A DNA stretch of 64,000 bases, taken from Podospora pseudocomata. Taxonomy: Eukaryota > Ascomycota > Sordariomycetes > Sordariales > Podosporaceae. Of the stretch, positions 44,748 to 55,991 are shown one piece after another (position 1 is the stretch's first letter; each line of letters opens with the position of its first letter). The notes below the pieces were generated by a model. That model ran no database searches, was not told where the DNA came from, and saw only the letters and a list, made by a program, of their open reading frames with translations. A program made the translations under genes and the position numbers. Location of the stretch: NCBI RefSeq assembly GCF_035222375.1, contig NC_085890.1, forward strand, positions 3,162,001 through 3,226,000, given 5' to 3'.

Positions 44748-46457
44748 CTAAGCCTTCTTGATAAACACCTCCAATCCTGATTGCACCACAAAGAAAGACG
44801 CATTGGCCTTGAGCGGTTGGCCCGGGTGCGCCAGCTCAAACCTGTAGTCCCTCAACAACCGTGGAATCACCTTGTTGATTTCCAGAAGCGCCAAGTTCCG
44901 CCCAATACACAGATGGCTTCCACCCCCAAACTATCGAGAACAAAACATCAGCATCTCCCAGCGCACAATGCGGACAAAAAAAAACGGGTGCTTACCTGAA
45001 ACATATACCTCTCCATCTTCTTCGCTTTCTCCTCGTCCTCCAACCACCGCTCAGGTCTGAAATCGTCTGCATCTTGCCCAAACGTCTCCTTATCACGATG
45101 TAGCACCCACCCGTTCGCCGCGATGGTGGTGCCTCCAGGGAAGAAATGTCCATCCAGCTCCGCACCCTCAGGCGGGACCAATCTCGTAATGTTGAGCCCC
45201 ACCGCCGGCCTCACCCTCATCGCTTCCTTGAGACAGGCCTGCAAGTAATCCAAACTCTGCGACTGATTCCAGGTGATATTCCCCTCGGCCGGGATTACCC
45301 CCGTGTTCACCGCGTTCTCAATCTCCCTCAGCAACGCCTGGTAAACCGGCTTCGAATCCAAAATATGCCAAAAGAAGCTCTGCATCGTCGACGCCGTCGA
45401 GTCCGATCCCGCAAAGCTATTTCACCATCGAATTAGCCATCTTTCGACAAATCCTCCCACAAGGAGAGACTTACATGGCCCCATGAGCCACAGCAAAAAC
45501 ATCCCCCACCCCAAACCTTTCCTTATCCCTCAAATGCCCCTGTATCAAACTAGCCATCAAATCCCTCCTCCCGTCCACCCCAACCCCGCCCCTCAACCCA
45601 CCCCCCCTATCCTTATCAAACGGCTGCCGCCTCCCCATCTCCTCCAGCGCCATCCTCGTAATCAACGCGTTCTTGGTACTCAACCAAGGCACAAACTGCC
45701 AAAGCGGATTCCTCCGCAACAAAAAATCCAACTCCGGAACCTGCCCCACAATCCCATTATACGTCTGACTGTTATCAATCGTCTTGATCGCGTTGTCCAC
45801 ATCCCTCCCCTCTTTCAAAAACCCAAACGACCTCGAAAACGCCACCTCTCCCAGCACATCAAACGCAAAATAGTGCAAATAATCCCCCAAATCAAACTCT
45901 CCATCGGGCGACGACTCGATATGGTTGTTGATTTTCGTCGCCAAGAGCTCGATGGTATCGTCAATAAACGGCGACAGCTGCTGCATCGCCGCCATGCTGT
46001 ACGGCACGTTCGCCACCCGCTTCTTCATAGCGTGGACGTCCTCCCTCGTTTCGGTGAAAATATCAGGGTTCTCCGGCGGGGGGAAGACCCCGTAGAAATC
46101 CGTCTTGAAAAATCTCTTCCCTGCTGACAGGAGCGTCCTCGCCGCCTCGGGGGACGAGACCGAGACTTCGTTTGGTGCGATGCGAACGACGGGGCCGTAT
46201 TTCCGGTGCAGGTCGATATGTTCGAGATGGGTCCGGCCCGAGGCGACAGATTTCACTTTCCAGAGCCGGGAGATGGATGCCAGGACGGGACCGGGGTACT
46301 TCCGCAGGGGGGAGGCATATCTCTTGACGAGAGCGCGGAGGAAGAGGAAGGAGAGGGTGAGGAGGAGGTAGTGCGCTGTGAGAAAGGTGGTGATGGTGTG
46401 GAGGAGGTTTGCTGGCGCGAGGCCGGTCAAGTCTTCGTCGGGTTTGAGGACACCCAT
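44748..46457 (-). CDS. cytochrome P450 monooxygenase, 528 aa
   Basis: Exons: 45475-46457, 44996-45416 and 44748-44930, with introns of 58 and 65 bases. An N-terminal membrane anchor (LLLTLSFLFLRALV) is followed by the proline-rich KYPGP hinge. The I-helix reads AHGAIFAGSDST, the K-helix KEAMRVRP (ExxR), the PERF-like region DDFRPERWL, and the heme loop FGGGSHLCIGRNLALLE with the Cys ligand. Its look is that of fungal pisatin-demethylase/benzoate-type families. It is an ER-bound oxygenase working with P450 reductase; the substrate is unknown. No secondary-metabolite core enzyme is adjacent. Exon 1 shows the C-to-G/T codon switch near 46080. Confidence 0.9.
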
Positions 46458-47858
46458 TGTTTAGGTGGGGGGCTGGTGTTGAAACCCCCGACCAAAATGT
46501 GGGAATGTTTCCTGTTGTTTGATGGGAAATAACTGAACCAAGGTGCAACTGTTGAAGTTGTCTGGCTCAGTCAGGGGGTTATATGTCTTGAAGGCTTAGA
46601 AAACGCATACGAGAGAGCCCGACTTGTGGGAACCGAGGAAGCGGTTTTCCAACAGACATATATGTGATAGTAGTCCCAGAAAAGGAAAACCCCAGCTATA
46701 AGGCAACTCAATCTCTCTCAACCGGCCGCCGCTGAGGGGGGGAGGGGGGGGCCGCCATCTGCCGATCTACCCATCGGTCATGGACACTTGATGCCAAGCC
46801 CCGGTTGAAGGCCAGCCACAGCCAACGACAGACATCTGGATCTTCACCAACTCCAGCATGATGATTGGTTGGTCGAGTGGTGTCCGAGGAGGGTGAGCTG
46901 GTGGATGCATGAACGGGCGGCTCCAATCAGTGGCTCGTTCGGTCGGACGTTAAAATAGAGTGCGAGGAAAACCTGGGGATTGCGGAGACGGTATGGGGCA
47001 CTTTGCCCATGGCCGAGCAGCTAGTGAGTGTGGAGTAAGTGGGTGGTGAACGAGTGGCATTGAATCTGTTACGATTTGGTAGTCCCATTCCTTCCCAACC
47101 CCTCAGAACCTACAGGTAAACAACCGACAGATCCATGGTTGAATGGAGAACAAATCCTGACTCTGTTTGGGCGTGCAAAACGGGCGTCCCAAAGCCAGGA
47201 TCAATACCACCCCACGGTCCCGAACATACCCGCTCTCAACCACTCTTCGATCCAAGCCGTGTCCCGGATGGAGGGACCGCAATAAACCAAAGAAACATGG
47301 TTCGGGCATCCCACGTGTTCCATTGGCGTCGGTGAATAGTAGCAAATGGCTGTCGCTGGGCTGGATGCGGAGAAGATTACGAGAGCATTATCAGTGCACT
47401 TTTGGCCGTCGGCAGTTGATTTGGGAATCCTGAGGCGTCAGGCTAAAGCGCGTGACCATCCACCTGGGAAAGCTTGGTCAGGCTATCAAGTGTCCCGAGC
47501 GGGGCAACACCACTGTCTTTTCCGAAGTGCGAAGTGATAAATATTGGGGTAAAATGCGATATTTGGTTGGAGACAGCAGCCAAGATGGATTAGCAAAGGC
47601 AGTCCACCAGGTGACAGGTGCAGGACGATAAGCAGTGACCAACTGGATAAACCCAGACATAGATAGCACAGCAACATCAGATTACTGAACCATCATCAGC
47701 TATCAACACAAAGCACATCTATTTGCCTCGAGGCACCCATCGCGCACCGTCTCAACTGTAGCCTGCCATTTTAATGCCCAAATGACTCCAAAACTCCAAG
47801 CAATGATTCACCAGTGACATGAACATAGCCCCCAAATTTCACCCTTGGTATCCCTGAA
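46458..47858. other. gene-free stretch, 1.4 kb
   Basis: It holds the P450 promoter and the 3' flank of the L1-domain gene. A poly-G run lies near 46736-46750. No gene or RNA is seen. Confidence 0.45.
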
Positions 47859-49216
47859 TTAGACCTCCACCGCCTTCTTGGCCGACGCCTTCTGCTTCTT
47901 CAACCTCGCTTTCCTTTCCGCAATCTCCTTGTCGAGCTTCTCGTCGTTGCTCTCCGGCAGCACCTTCTTGGCCTTCTTCTTTGGCCTGTCCTCCTTGGCA
48001 ACCGGTGCCTCCTCGGCAGCCGGCTCAGGCTCGGCATCCAACGACTTGCGCTTCTTGCCAATGTTGGGCTTCTCGCCCTTGATGAGCTTTTGTTCCCTCT
48101 TGCCGGGGAGAGCGCTGGACCCCTCCTGGCCGTTGGGAACAACCTTGCTCTCGTCCAACCACAACTCGTCCGTCTGATATACGGGAAGGGCAGCTGTCTC
48201 TGGGCCCTTGACGTAAAAGCTGCGGACGTTGCTCCACTTCTGTGGCACAAATCTCTCGACCAGCTCCTTGACCACCACGGTGATGTTCTCGGCGATCTTC
48301 TCAGGTTCCCACCCAGCGTATCCAACCTTGATGGCGGTGTTGGTAGAGGGGGTAAGATGCACCAGCGCGGCACCGATGGCCTTCTCGACCTCCTTGACAA
48401 TCTCGGCGGTGGGACGGGCGTTGGCATTCTCGGTGGGGTCGCGCTTGTTCTTCTTGACCATGAAGCCCTTGGGAACAGCAACACGCTTGCCGTCAACCTT
48501 CTCGCGCTGGGCCATCAGCACCACAGGAATGGGGCGCTTGGTGGTGGTCTTGAAAAACGTCTTGCCGAGCGCCTTGGGGAGGCGGTTGATGATTCTGTCG
48601 TCGGCAAGGAAAACATCGTGCTCGCTGAACAGCTTGCGTTGGGCCTCGTACGCCTTGAACTTGGCTTTCAAGTGGGTGAGATCGATGACTCTGCCAATCT
48701 TCTTGCGAAGCTCCTCGGGGAACTCATCGGCGACGGCGTTCTTGTAGTATCTCTGGGGATCGGCTGTGATGAGGCAGACGCTGACCTCTTCGCTGGTGTT
48801 CAGGGGGTTGGGGAGAGCAATCTTTCCTGGCTGAAGGCCTGGGAACTGTTAGCGCCTGTCGGGCACAGAACCAAGAGTGAGTGAATCATCGACGCTTGGT
48901 GCAAGCGTCGGCTTGACTCGCGATGGCCGAAAGCCTCCTTTGAGGCCACTCATGCCATTGACGGGGCGTGCTCAAGGGATAAAGACATACGGTTGTTCTC
49001 GTGAATGTGGTTCTTTGTGGTGAGAGTGAGCCAGACGGGAGTCTCGGCGACGGTGGTTTCGGCATCAGCGAGGAGGTTTTGCTTTCCGTCCTTGGGCGGG
49101 GCGGCGGCGGCCTTCTTGATATGGGCAACAAGCGCCTTGCAGGCCTTGAGGGTCTGGTCAGGGTTGACAGGGACCGTGGTCTCTGCCGTCTTGGTGACAG
49201 CAGCGGAGGGCGACAT
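47859..49216 (-). CDS. ribosomal L1-domain nucleolar protein (Utp30/Cic1-like), 401 aa
   Basis: Exons: 48991-49216 and 47859-48838, with a 152-base intron. The fold runs from TLKACKALVAHIKKA through VWLTLTTKNHIHENN, LQPGKIALPNPL, SVCLITADPQRYYKNAV, the DVFLADDRIINRLPKALGK block and ALVHLTPSTNTAIKVG. This is the RSL1D1/Cic1/Utp30 type of L1 domain. The tail is Lys/Glu-rich with KKKAKK stretches, as expected for a nucleolar factor. Yeast relatives act in pre-60S or small-subunit processing. The long intron carries strong hairpins (see separate entry), unlike other introns in this window. Confidence 0.88.
48839..48990 (-). other. structured intron of the L1-domain gene
   Basis: On the coding strand the intron contains a perfect 9-bp stem with a 3-base loop (48890-48898 with 48902-48910). 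It also contains a 5-bp GC stem with a 4-base loop (48933-48937 with 48942-48946), with further GGCC pairing just outside. The splice ends are normal (GTATGT, CTAAC, CCCAG). It lacks clear C/D boxes. Confidence 0.6.
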
Positions 49217-50022
49217 TGTGAGGTGATGATATGGACAGCGGCAAGAAGGTTGTCGTCGGTCGTCGCAATCCAGGTCGGCTTCTGTCTCTTGCGACGGCGA
49301 TAACTTTTTTCTGGGTCCTCCAAGAAATTTTGGCGGTCGGAGGGCAGGATTTTCCGCTTATCTTATCAGCGAGATCTGTGCCTGCCGGGACACCCCTGCT
49401 CAGCCCAAGAATAAGGTAGGTGGGGCTGATGTGGGGCGTTCGTTGTGGTTGCTTGCAGCTGTTGTTCCAGATCTCTGGTTCTTCAGGTGCTTCCGTCCAG
49501 ATGACGATCCAAGAAATCTCATGATTGGTTCTGTTGTTTACTTACTTTTCCATCGCACGAGGCACTTCAAGAACTGTTCCTAAGACGATTTATCCATTTG
49601 CATCTTCTATTCGAGGCCATTTTCTTCAAACATACAAATAATACATACATCACCCTAAAAGCATTCCGTCCATTTCGTTCCCTTAGCACCTCGTCATCCT
49701 CGTCCTCTTCCCCCATCGTCAAGCCAGATGACGACGCCAATCCGTCAGCGAAACCATCAACCATCACCCCCCTACGATAAAAAGCAAAATTGTACACGGA
49801 AACAAAACGCCTTGCGCTATGCGAATATCCTGGAGCAAATACAGCGCTACAAAGCGACGACCCCTAATATGAGACAGACGAAGAAATGGGGTATGGGGGT
49901 ATGTGAACAAGGTGTTTCCGTTTTCCGTCGCAACAAGAACTCCGCTACCGCCGCCGATAGCCGATACGAGAGAAATCATGGATCAAAAAGGTGAAATAAT
50001 GTGACATGTTGTAGTAAATAGT
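49217..50022. other. gene-free stretch, 0.8 kb
   Basis: It holds the promoter of the L1-domain gene and the 3' flank of the FHA gene. No gene is seen. Confidence 0.45.
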
Positions 50023-51614
50023 TCAAGGAGTCTTGGGGCGCTTCCAAAAGTATTGCTGAACTCATGTTAGTCATGTTGACAAACTGAACAGTACGATTTG
50101 GGCGGGCTTACTTTGTGCTGCTTGCGGCAGTTTCTCAAACTGGGCTTCCGAAGGCCGTCCGTCACGGCCAGACGGCGATGTTCATCACTATCCTTCTCAG
50201 GGATGTAGTAATACTCGCTTTCCAGAGGCTTGCCGGCCGCGTCCTTGCCCTGTCTACGGATGATGCCGACCGCCGCAGTACCCTCAATAATAACACGGAG
50301 CTGGTCCTTCTTCAAGTCCTTCTTTTCGGCAGCAGGAAGGTTGGTCATGATGGTGGTCAAAGGAGTCGAAGAGAGACGAGAGAATGCAAGCTGGTTGACC
50401 ACGTGGTTGGTGATGTTGGCCTTCTGTTCGTCACTAAGACCGCTCAACAAATCCTCGGCCTCGTCCTCAGAGATGGGCTCCATTCTCTCCTGTGTTCTGC
50501 CGGCAACATCGGAAAGTGGGTTACGAGACACACGGTGTCCCCGAGGAGAGTTGGCCGAGAAAGAGGCAAGGCGGCTGTTGAGGTTGGCGCCAAAGGGACC
50601 GAAAGAGTGAATGATGGGGTCATTCTCCTCGTCTGCATCGTTTTCCTCCTCCGATTCGGGCTCGCTTAGGTCGCTGGACAAACTTGGAGCAGCTTGTGTC
50701 ATGAAGCTCTCCTCGACAGCGTCGGTCAGTCTCGGCAATTCTTGCTCATCAGCACTGGCATCCTCATAGATCTGCACCGCGTCGACATGCTCGTTATCGA
50801 CAGCCAACAACTCGTTGAGGCTCGCGTTTGCCCTGGACACATTGGCAGGTGTGGGTGACTCGGGACTACCGATGCGCACCGACCTTCTAAGAGGACTACC
50901 ATGAAGCTCCGAAGCACCTGCCACCCTGCCAACTCTTGGGCGAGGAGACTCATCCCAGGATGAATCACTGAGCTGACCCAACACGTCACGTTCCTTCTCA
51001 CGACGCGGCCATTGTACCAATACTCTCGCATCGTGGACATCGATCATGATGTCAGCACCTTCGGTCTCCGAGGTGAAGGAATCACCCTTGGCCAACTCCC
51101 ATGTCTGCCCCTGGCAGTGAAGCTTTAGGCCGTTCCATCCATTGCATACAATCTCAATCTTGTTTGGTTCGAGGGGCTCTGCGGCGGCGATATATCGCGC
51201 CTTGACGTGTACTCTGCTGATTAACCGGTTGGCCGACAGCTGATAGTGTGAAGAATTGCTCGATCGTCCCATCAACAATGTCTCCCCGTTCTCGTTGAGG
51301 TCCACAGAGCGGACATCGCACAGTGGAGCACGCTCTGTGACGCTTGACCTCGACTGTGGTCTTGGAGGAGCCGGCCGGTTTCTGACGCGTGGGGGACTGG
51401 AGGAGAGGATGCCGGTGCTCGATGTTGGTGCCGGAGTGGGATACTTAAAGAAGGCTGATGCTGTTGCCTGCCGCTTCGATGGCCTTGGGAGACCTGGTGA
51501 TGAGGAAAGGGGTTCGAATGCAGGGAGCAAGGAAGGTGCAGGCCGCTTTACGCCCTGGAGGGTGGGCAGCGAGGGCTCCAGGGTTTTGGTGAGGGCGGAA
51601 GGAGAGGAGTCCAT
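50023..51614 (-). CDS. FHA-domain protein, Tos4/Plm2-like, 511 aa
   Basis: Exon 1 is 50112-51614 and a tiny last exon is 50023-50055, after a 56-base intron. The last exon completes RNCRKQHK with QYFWKRPKTP. A disordered Ser/Pro N-terminus leads to an FHA domain at about residues 90-205: MGRSSNSSHYQLSANRLISRVHVKARY has the Gly-Arg-Ser and Ser-Arg-x-His elements that bind phosphothreonine. An acidic region and a conserved C-terminal helical block (TTIMTNLPAAEKKDLKKDQLRVII) follow. In yeasts such proteins are G1/S targets that work with histone deacetylases in the DNA replication checkpoint. Nuclear location is expected. Confidence 0.85.
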
Positions 51615-53651
51615 TGTTCGTGTTGTCTTGATCTTGGTTGGCTCACGTCTTGATCGTGACAGGTTTATGGAGTAGCTTTTGCAAAGTTGGGAGTGGTGGT
51701 GAGGTTGGAAAAACCTTTGCTAGCCGTGTCCTGGAAGTGGAAACCTCGCGTGTCCAGGTTGAGGCGCGTCGAAGTGCGGTCTTTTCCACCTGCAGAACCC
51801 GCCTACCAAATTGCGATGTTCCTTGTAAGTCGTTCCAATTATGGGCGAGCTGCTGTAGCTGACAATGACGAGGACACCAAGGGATAATAGAAAGGAAGAG
51901 AATTAGAAAGCCCAAACACAAAAAGATGGCCTCGTGGAAAGTGACCCGGGTAGTGTGTAGCTGGGAGGGCTTTGTGGGAAGTGGGGATTTTGGGTATTTA
52001 AGAGATGCAGGTTTCGTGTCCCGTCGTCTCACTCGTTGCGGCAGGACGCGATTTTGTTAAAGAGGAGTCCCTGCTGCGGCGGGCGCGTTTTTGGCGTGGC
52101 ATCCCATGTCGCGTTGTCTGGCTGGCTGGCGTGCTTCGGTCCAGCATTGTCCAGCGCTGATCCCGGGCCATTTGGTGGCTTCAGCAGGTTCGAGGTCCCC
52201 TATGGAGTATTCACCGCCCTTGCACAGCGGTTATGCATCAGTACAATCTGATGACATACAGGGGGGTTTGAGTGGCAGAATTCAATCCCAGCTTTAAAAT
52301 CCGATGGATTTAGATTGGATAAGGTAGATATCTCCCTACAGTTAGATGAACATGTGGGGCTCTTTGACAATGGCTTTCTTTCTACATGGACGGTTTGTTA
52401 TTTGTTTTTCCTTCTTCTTCTTCTTGTCCATCCTCATCCACCTTTTCTCTCTCGCTCTCGCCAACGTTGGCCCATGTTTCCGCTACTGCAGCAACGCAGA
52501 AAAAAAGCCAGCCTCCTCCCCCACCTCAGGTTGCTTAAGAGCTCCGCTCCAACAATTTTCTAGGCGCGTTTTTTCGCACCTCCTCTGCCCGAGGCACCCA
52601 CCCCCATTTAAAGTTTCGCGATCCAACCCCACCATGGCTGGATGTTCCCCACAGCTAGATTATTGAACTTTATTAATATTCTAGGCCTGAACATTTTTTG
52701 TTGGTGATGTTGTGGAAATAGATAGTTTCACTGGAGCAAAAAGACGTTCACCTAACCCACGAGTTCTGAAGCTTGGGACGAGCTTTGGCATATGAGCTCA
52801 TCTCTTTTGGAACCCGCATGTTCCCTGTTCTTGTTGTGCAGTTCGGAGTTGGATCACCGATCGGGGTGCGCCGAGGATAGATAGGTAGGTAGCCAAAAGG
52901 ATTCCGATGGGTTGATAAGATAAGTATTGAGGAGTCTCATGAATGTGCCTACTGGGCTTGTAAGCTCGTATCTTGAAAAGGAGCCTCTCAAAAAACCACA
53001 TCGGGCATGAAGTTCTTGTCATCATTGCTCTCAACGCTACTGTTGCCCAACAGCTCGGATCCCGGAGCAAAGCATGAGACACCGTGTATATGTATAACCA
53101 TGCGTCATTAACCAGCTGGTCAATATTCGGAATCCAACACTTGCAACAACCAGAGAGCTGCATGCTGTAAGGAATGCTCGCATGTCGTGACACTCGGCCA
53201 TGGTCATGCCGCCTCTTACCCACCTTCGCAATCTTCAGAAATTAGGCCCATGATGTCTCTCCATGACGCAACCCACAGCATGTTTGTGACCGTTACACCC
53301 GTTCATCCCACAGCAGACACAGCAAACTTAATTCCAAATACACTTTCCACCCCGTCATACCACAGTATGCGCATAAAATATGTATTCGGGGTACTCCCAT
53401 GCCTACTCAATAACTAAAACAAAAGGTGCCAAAGACTCGGACCTTTGCCTGATTGTTTCCCAACCACTGATTCCTGACGCCTATTCCCAAAGCGAACAAA
53501 ATATAAACCCTGCCCCTATACACAGTAAATGACTCCCTTCATCGCTGTGCTCTTCCCAGCTAGGTACCCCATAATTACCCTTATCCATCCATGATTCATA
53601 CCCAGAGTTCCGTGTTCCTGACGCACCCTTCCTAAAAAATAGTTCAATCCC
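51615..53651. other. gene-free stretch, 2.0 kb
   Basis: The first 500 bases are the promoter of the FHA gene, with GACGCG at 52045 and GCGCGTTTTTGGCG at 52083 as possible G1/S (MBF/E2F-like) sites. The rest holds no gene I can support and ends in the 3' flank of the thioesterase gene. Confidence 0.4.
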
Positions 53652-54788
53652 TTACAAGTCGTTGCCCATATCAGACTCAACATCTCCGCCCCTCGAAGCA
53701 GGACGACCCTCTGACCTCCCGCCACTGCCCATGTCAAACTCTTCGTCTCCAATGTGCGAAGCAGGACGGGGATCCGACCTCCCCTTGTGCCTATTCAAAG
53801 GCCCAAAAAAATCCCCAAAAGCCTCCGTCAACAACTCATCCGACAACTGCATGTGATCCCCAGGCGCAGTCCTGAACTTCAGCCCGCCCTTGCGATCCAG
53901 CTCCCTCAATCCCAACCAATCCTCCGAATACAGCTTCCTCGCACGCAAAGGTGTAATCTCGGTGCCATTCACATCCTCAAACCACGACGTCTCCTTGGGC
54001 ACCACCGTCGTGTCCTCGTCAAACATGTACATGACAAAGTTCGCCAGCTTCGCAATGTTCTTCTTGTACGTCTCGTTCTTGATCGACCGCTCGTTGTTGA
54101 TATCCGCAAGGAAGTTGGAATGCTCGAGGTACTTCTCGTATTGTTCAGGATCGCGGAAATACTGCGCGGGGACCAGCTTGCCCTGGACCGTGGGGGACCA
54201 GGGATTGGTCCCTAGGACGGCCATGGCGAACCGGCAGATCCAGTCGTTCGTCTCGCAGTCTCTAAAGCGGGTGATACCGTTGTGCTGGGAGCCGAAGGTG
54301 ATCAAACTCCGGACGGGGGGATTGTTACAGCGCTCGACGTAGCCGCGGAGGAACTGGCCGCCTTGGGAGAAGCCCACGGCGTCGATGGCTGGGGCGGTGG
54401 AGAGGATGGGATGGGCGGCGATGTCGGCGCACACTTTGGCTAGTTGCTCGGTGACGTTGCCGACGAAGGAGTCGTAGCGGTCGCGGTTGCCGGCGTCTTC
54501 GATGCGAATGGGGTAGACGAGTGTGCCGGGGTTGACTGACTCGGCGAGGTCGGCTACCTGGCGCATGCCATCAGCGTTGTAGGCGTCTCCGAGACCTGAT
54601 TCGAAGGACAGTTAGCTGAAGATGGTCAATCAATGGAGCGAGCTGCGGTACTCACCATGCCAGATCACCACTGGCAGCGGGGTGTCATCATCGTCGTCAT
54701 CTTCAAAGCGACTGACGGGGCTGGCAAACGTCGTCGCAAGCAGCGACCCGGCTGTGAACAACAGCCGCAAGTGGTTTTTTATCGCCAT
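53652..54788 (-). CDS. ppt1: palmitoyl-protein thioesterase 1, 358 aa
   Basis: Exons: 54656-54788 and 53652-54595, with a 60-base intron. A signal peptide (MAIKNHLRLLFTAGSLLATTFASP) fits entry to the secretory path and the vacuole. Matches along the whole PPT1 family are visible: LPVVIWHGLGDAYN, the nucleophile motif AVGFSQGGQFLRGYVERC, TFGSQHNGI, SNFLADINNERSIKNETYKKN, EDWLGLRELDRKGGL and the catalytic His in APGDHMQLSD. It removes palmitate from cysteines of proteins during lysosomal/vacuolar breakdown. After the catalytic domain there is an extra tail of about 45 residues with two similar Gly/Arg/Asp/Met-rich repeats. The tail is not part of the family's usual length. Confidence 0.93.
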
Positions 54789-55463
54789 GATTTCGAGACC
54801 CCACGTAATAGAATACAGTGATGGCAGAACGACAGATTGAATGATTGCGCACCAGCAAAATAGTCGAAGGCGATGGGATTAGCGCATCAGCTTGGTGTTG
54901 GTTGGGAACAAACAGTCCAACAGGGTGCCTGAGAGAGCGACACTCGAAAACAATGCACTGCCAAGTCAATGGCTGCAGGGGTCAATGCTCCCCCACCGAT
55001 GGCGGGGGTGGTGATCTCATTAGCCAGCGCCCCCACCTCCCTTCTCTCTTCAGTTGATCCTGGCAAGGGACCCCCACATTCTTCCTGTCTTGCTCAATCA
55101 TCGATTCTGGCCATCACTCCCAAGACATACTTCTATCGACAGGTAAGCCACTGCCTTTCTTCTTTTGCAACACGAGTATGGACTTTTGCTATGACGATAT
55201 CTGGTTATTTTCAAACGTTTCAAGACGGGGCTTAGACACATTGTCGATGCCGATATTGAACCATGCTGATGCTTGTTGCTCTTTCTTATCGCCAGTTACC
55301 GCTATCATTCAATACGAGTTGCTAACGCTATTACGGATTCACAGCATTTACCCCAGGAACAATAGGAGCAGACATGGTCTCCAATCTTGAAATCCCATCC
55401 CCTCCTCGCATTCAACACCAAGTCCGATGCCCTGTTCCCGCTACCGTCATCGTCCATTACCCC
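54789..55463. other. gene-free stretch, 0.7 kb
   Basis: It holds the promoter of the thioesterase gene and the 3' flank of the GFA gene. No gene is seen. Confidence 0.45.
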
Positions 55464-55991
55464 TCACTGCTGCACTGCCCCGGCAACAGAAGAAGTCCAC
55501 TTCGCCCGCTTGCTCGTCGAAAGCTCAACAGTAGGCTTCCAGTCAATTCTGCCTCGAGTCAGCAACTTCCACGTGCTTGCTTTCCAACAGAATAAACATA
55601 CCCGCCATCCAACACCGGTGTCCGAACCAATAGCTGCTTGAGCTGCTTCCAATGCTCAGGGGCAGTCCAAAGCGTCACCCCGCAAGACTTGCAAAACATC
55701 TTGTCTTTTGGCTTGCCGCTGTCGGTATTCTTGAAGGTGAAGGTGGTGATGAGCTCTTTGCCCGACTCAATGTCGATGCTCTCTTCTGGGAAGGCCACCA
55801 TCTGTTTTGGTGTTAGCCATCGCTCAAAATGTGTTTCAAGATTTTGAACTTACCACCTGGCCCAGCCCGCCAGCGCCTTTGCTGCAATGGCCGCAATAAC
55901 AGGTGCATACCGGATCAATAGGCTCAGCAGAGATGGTGAAGCGGATGCCTCCCTCTTCGCAGAGGCACTTTCCGGTGTACTTGACCGACAT
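55464..55991 (-). CDS. GFA/CENP-V family zinc protein, 140 aa
   Basis: Three exons: 55854-55991, 55602-55801 and 55464-55548, with introns of 52 and 53 bases in agreeing phase. The protein shows the cysteine set of the glutathione-dependent formaldehyde-activating enzyme family: KCLCEEGGIRF, CTCYCGHCSKGAGG, then KMFCKSCGVTLW. The third exon supplies the usual end (GIDWKPTVELSTSKRAKW). Members bind two zinc ions, and some act on glutathione adducts of aldehydes. Which substrate applies is unknown. The length is normal for the family. Confidence 0.88.
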
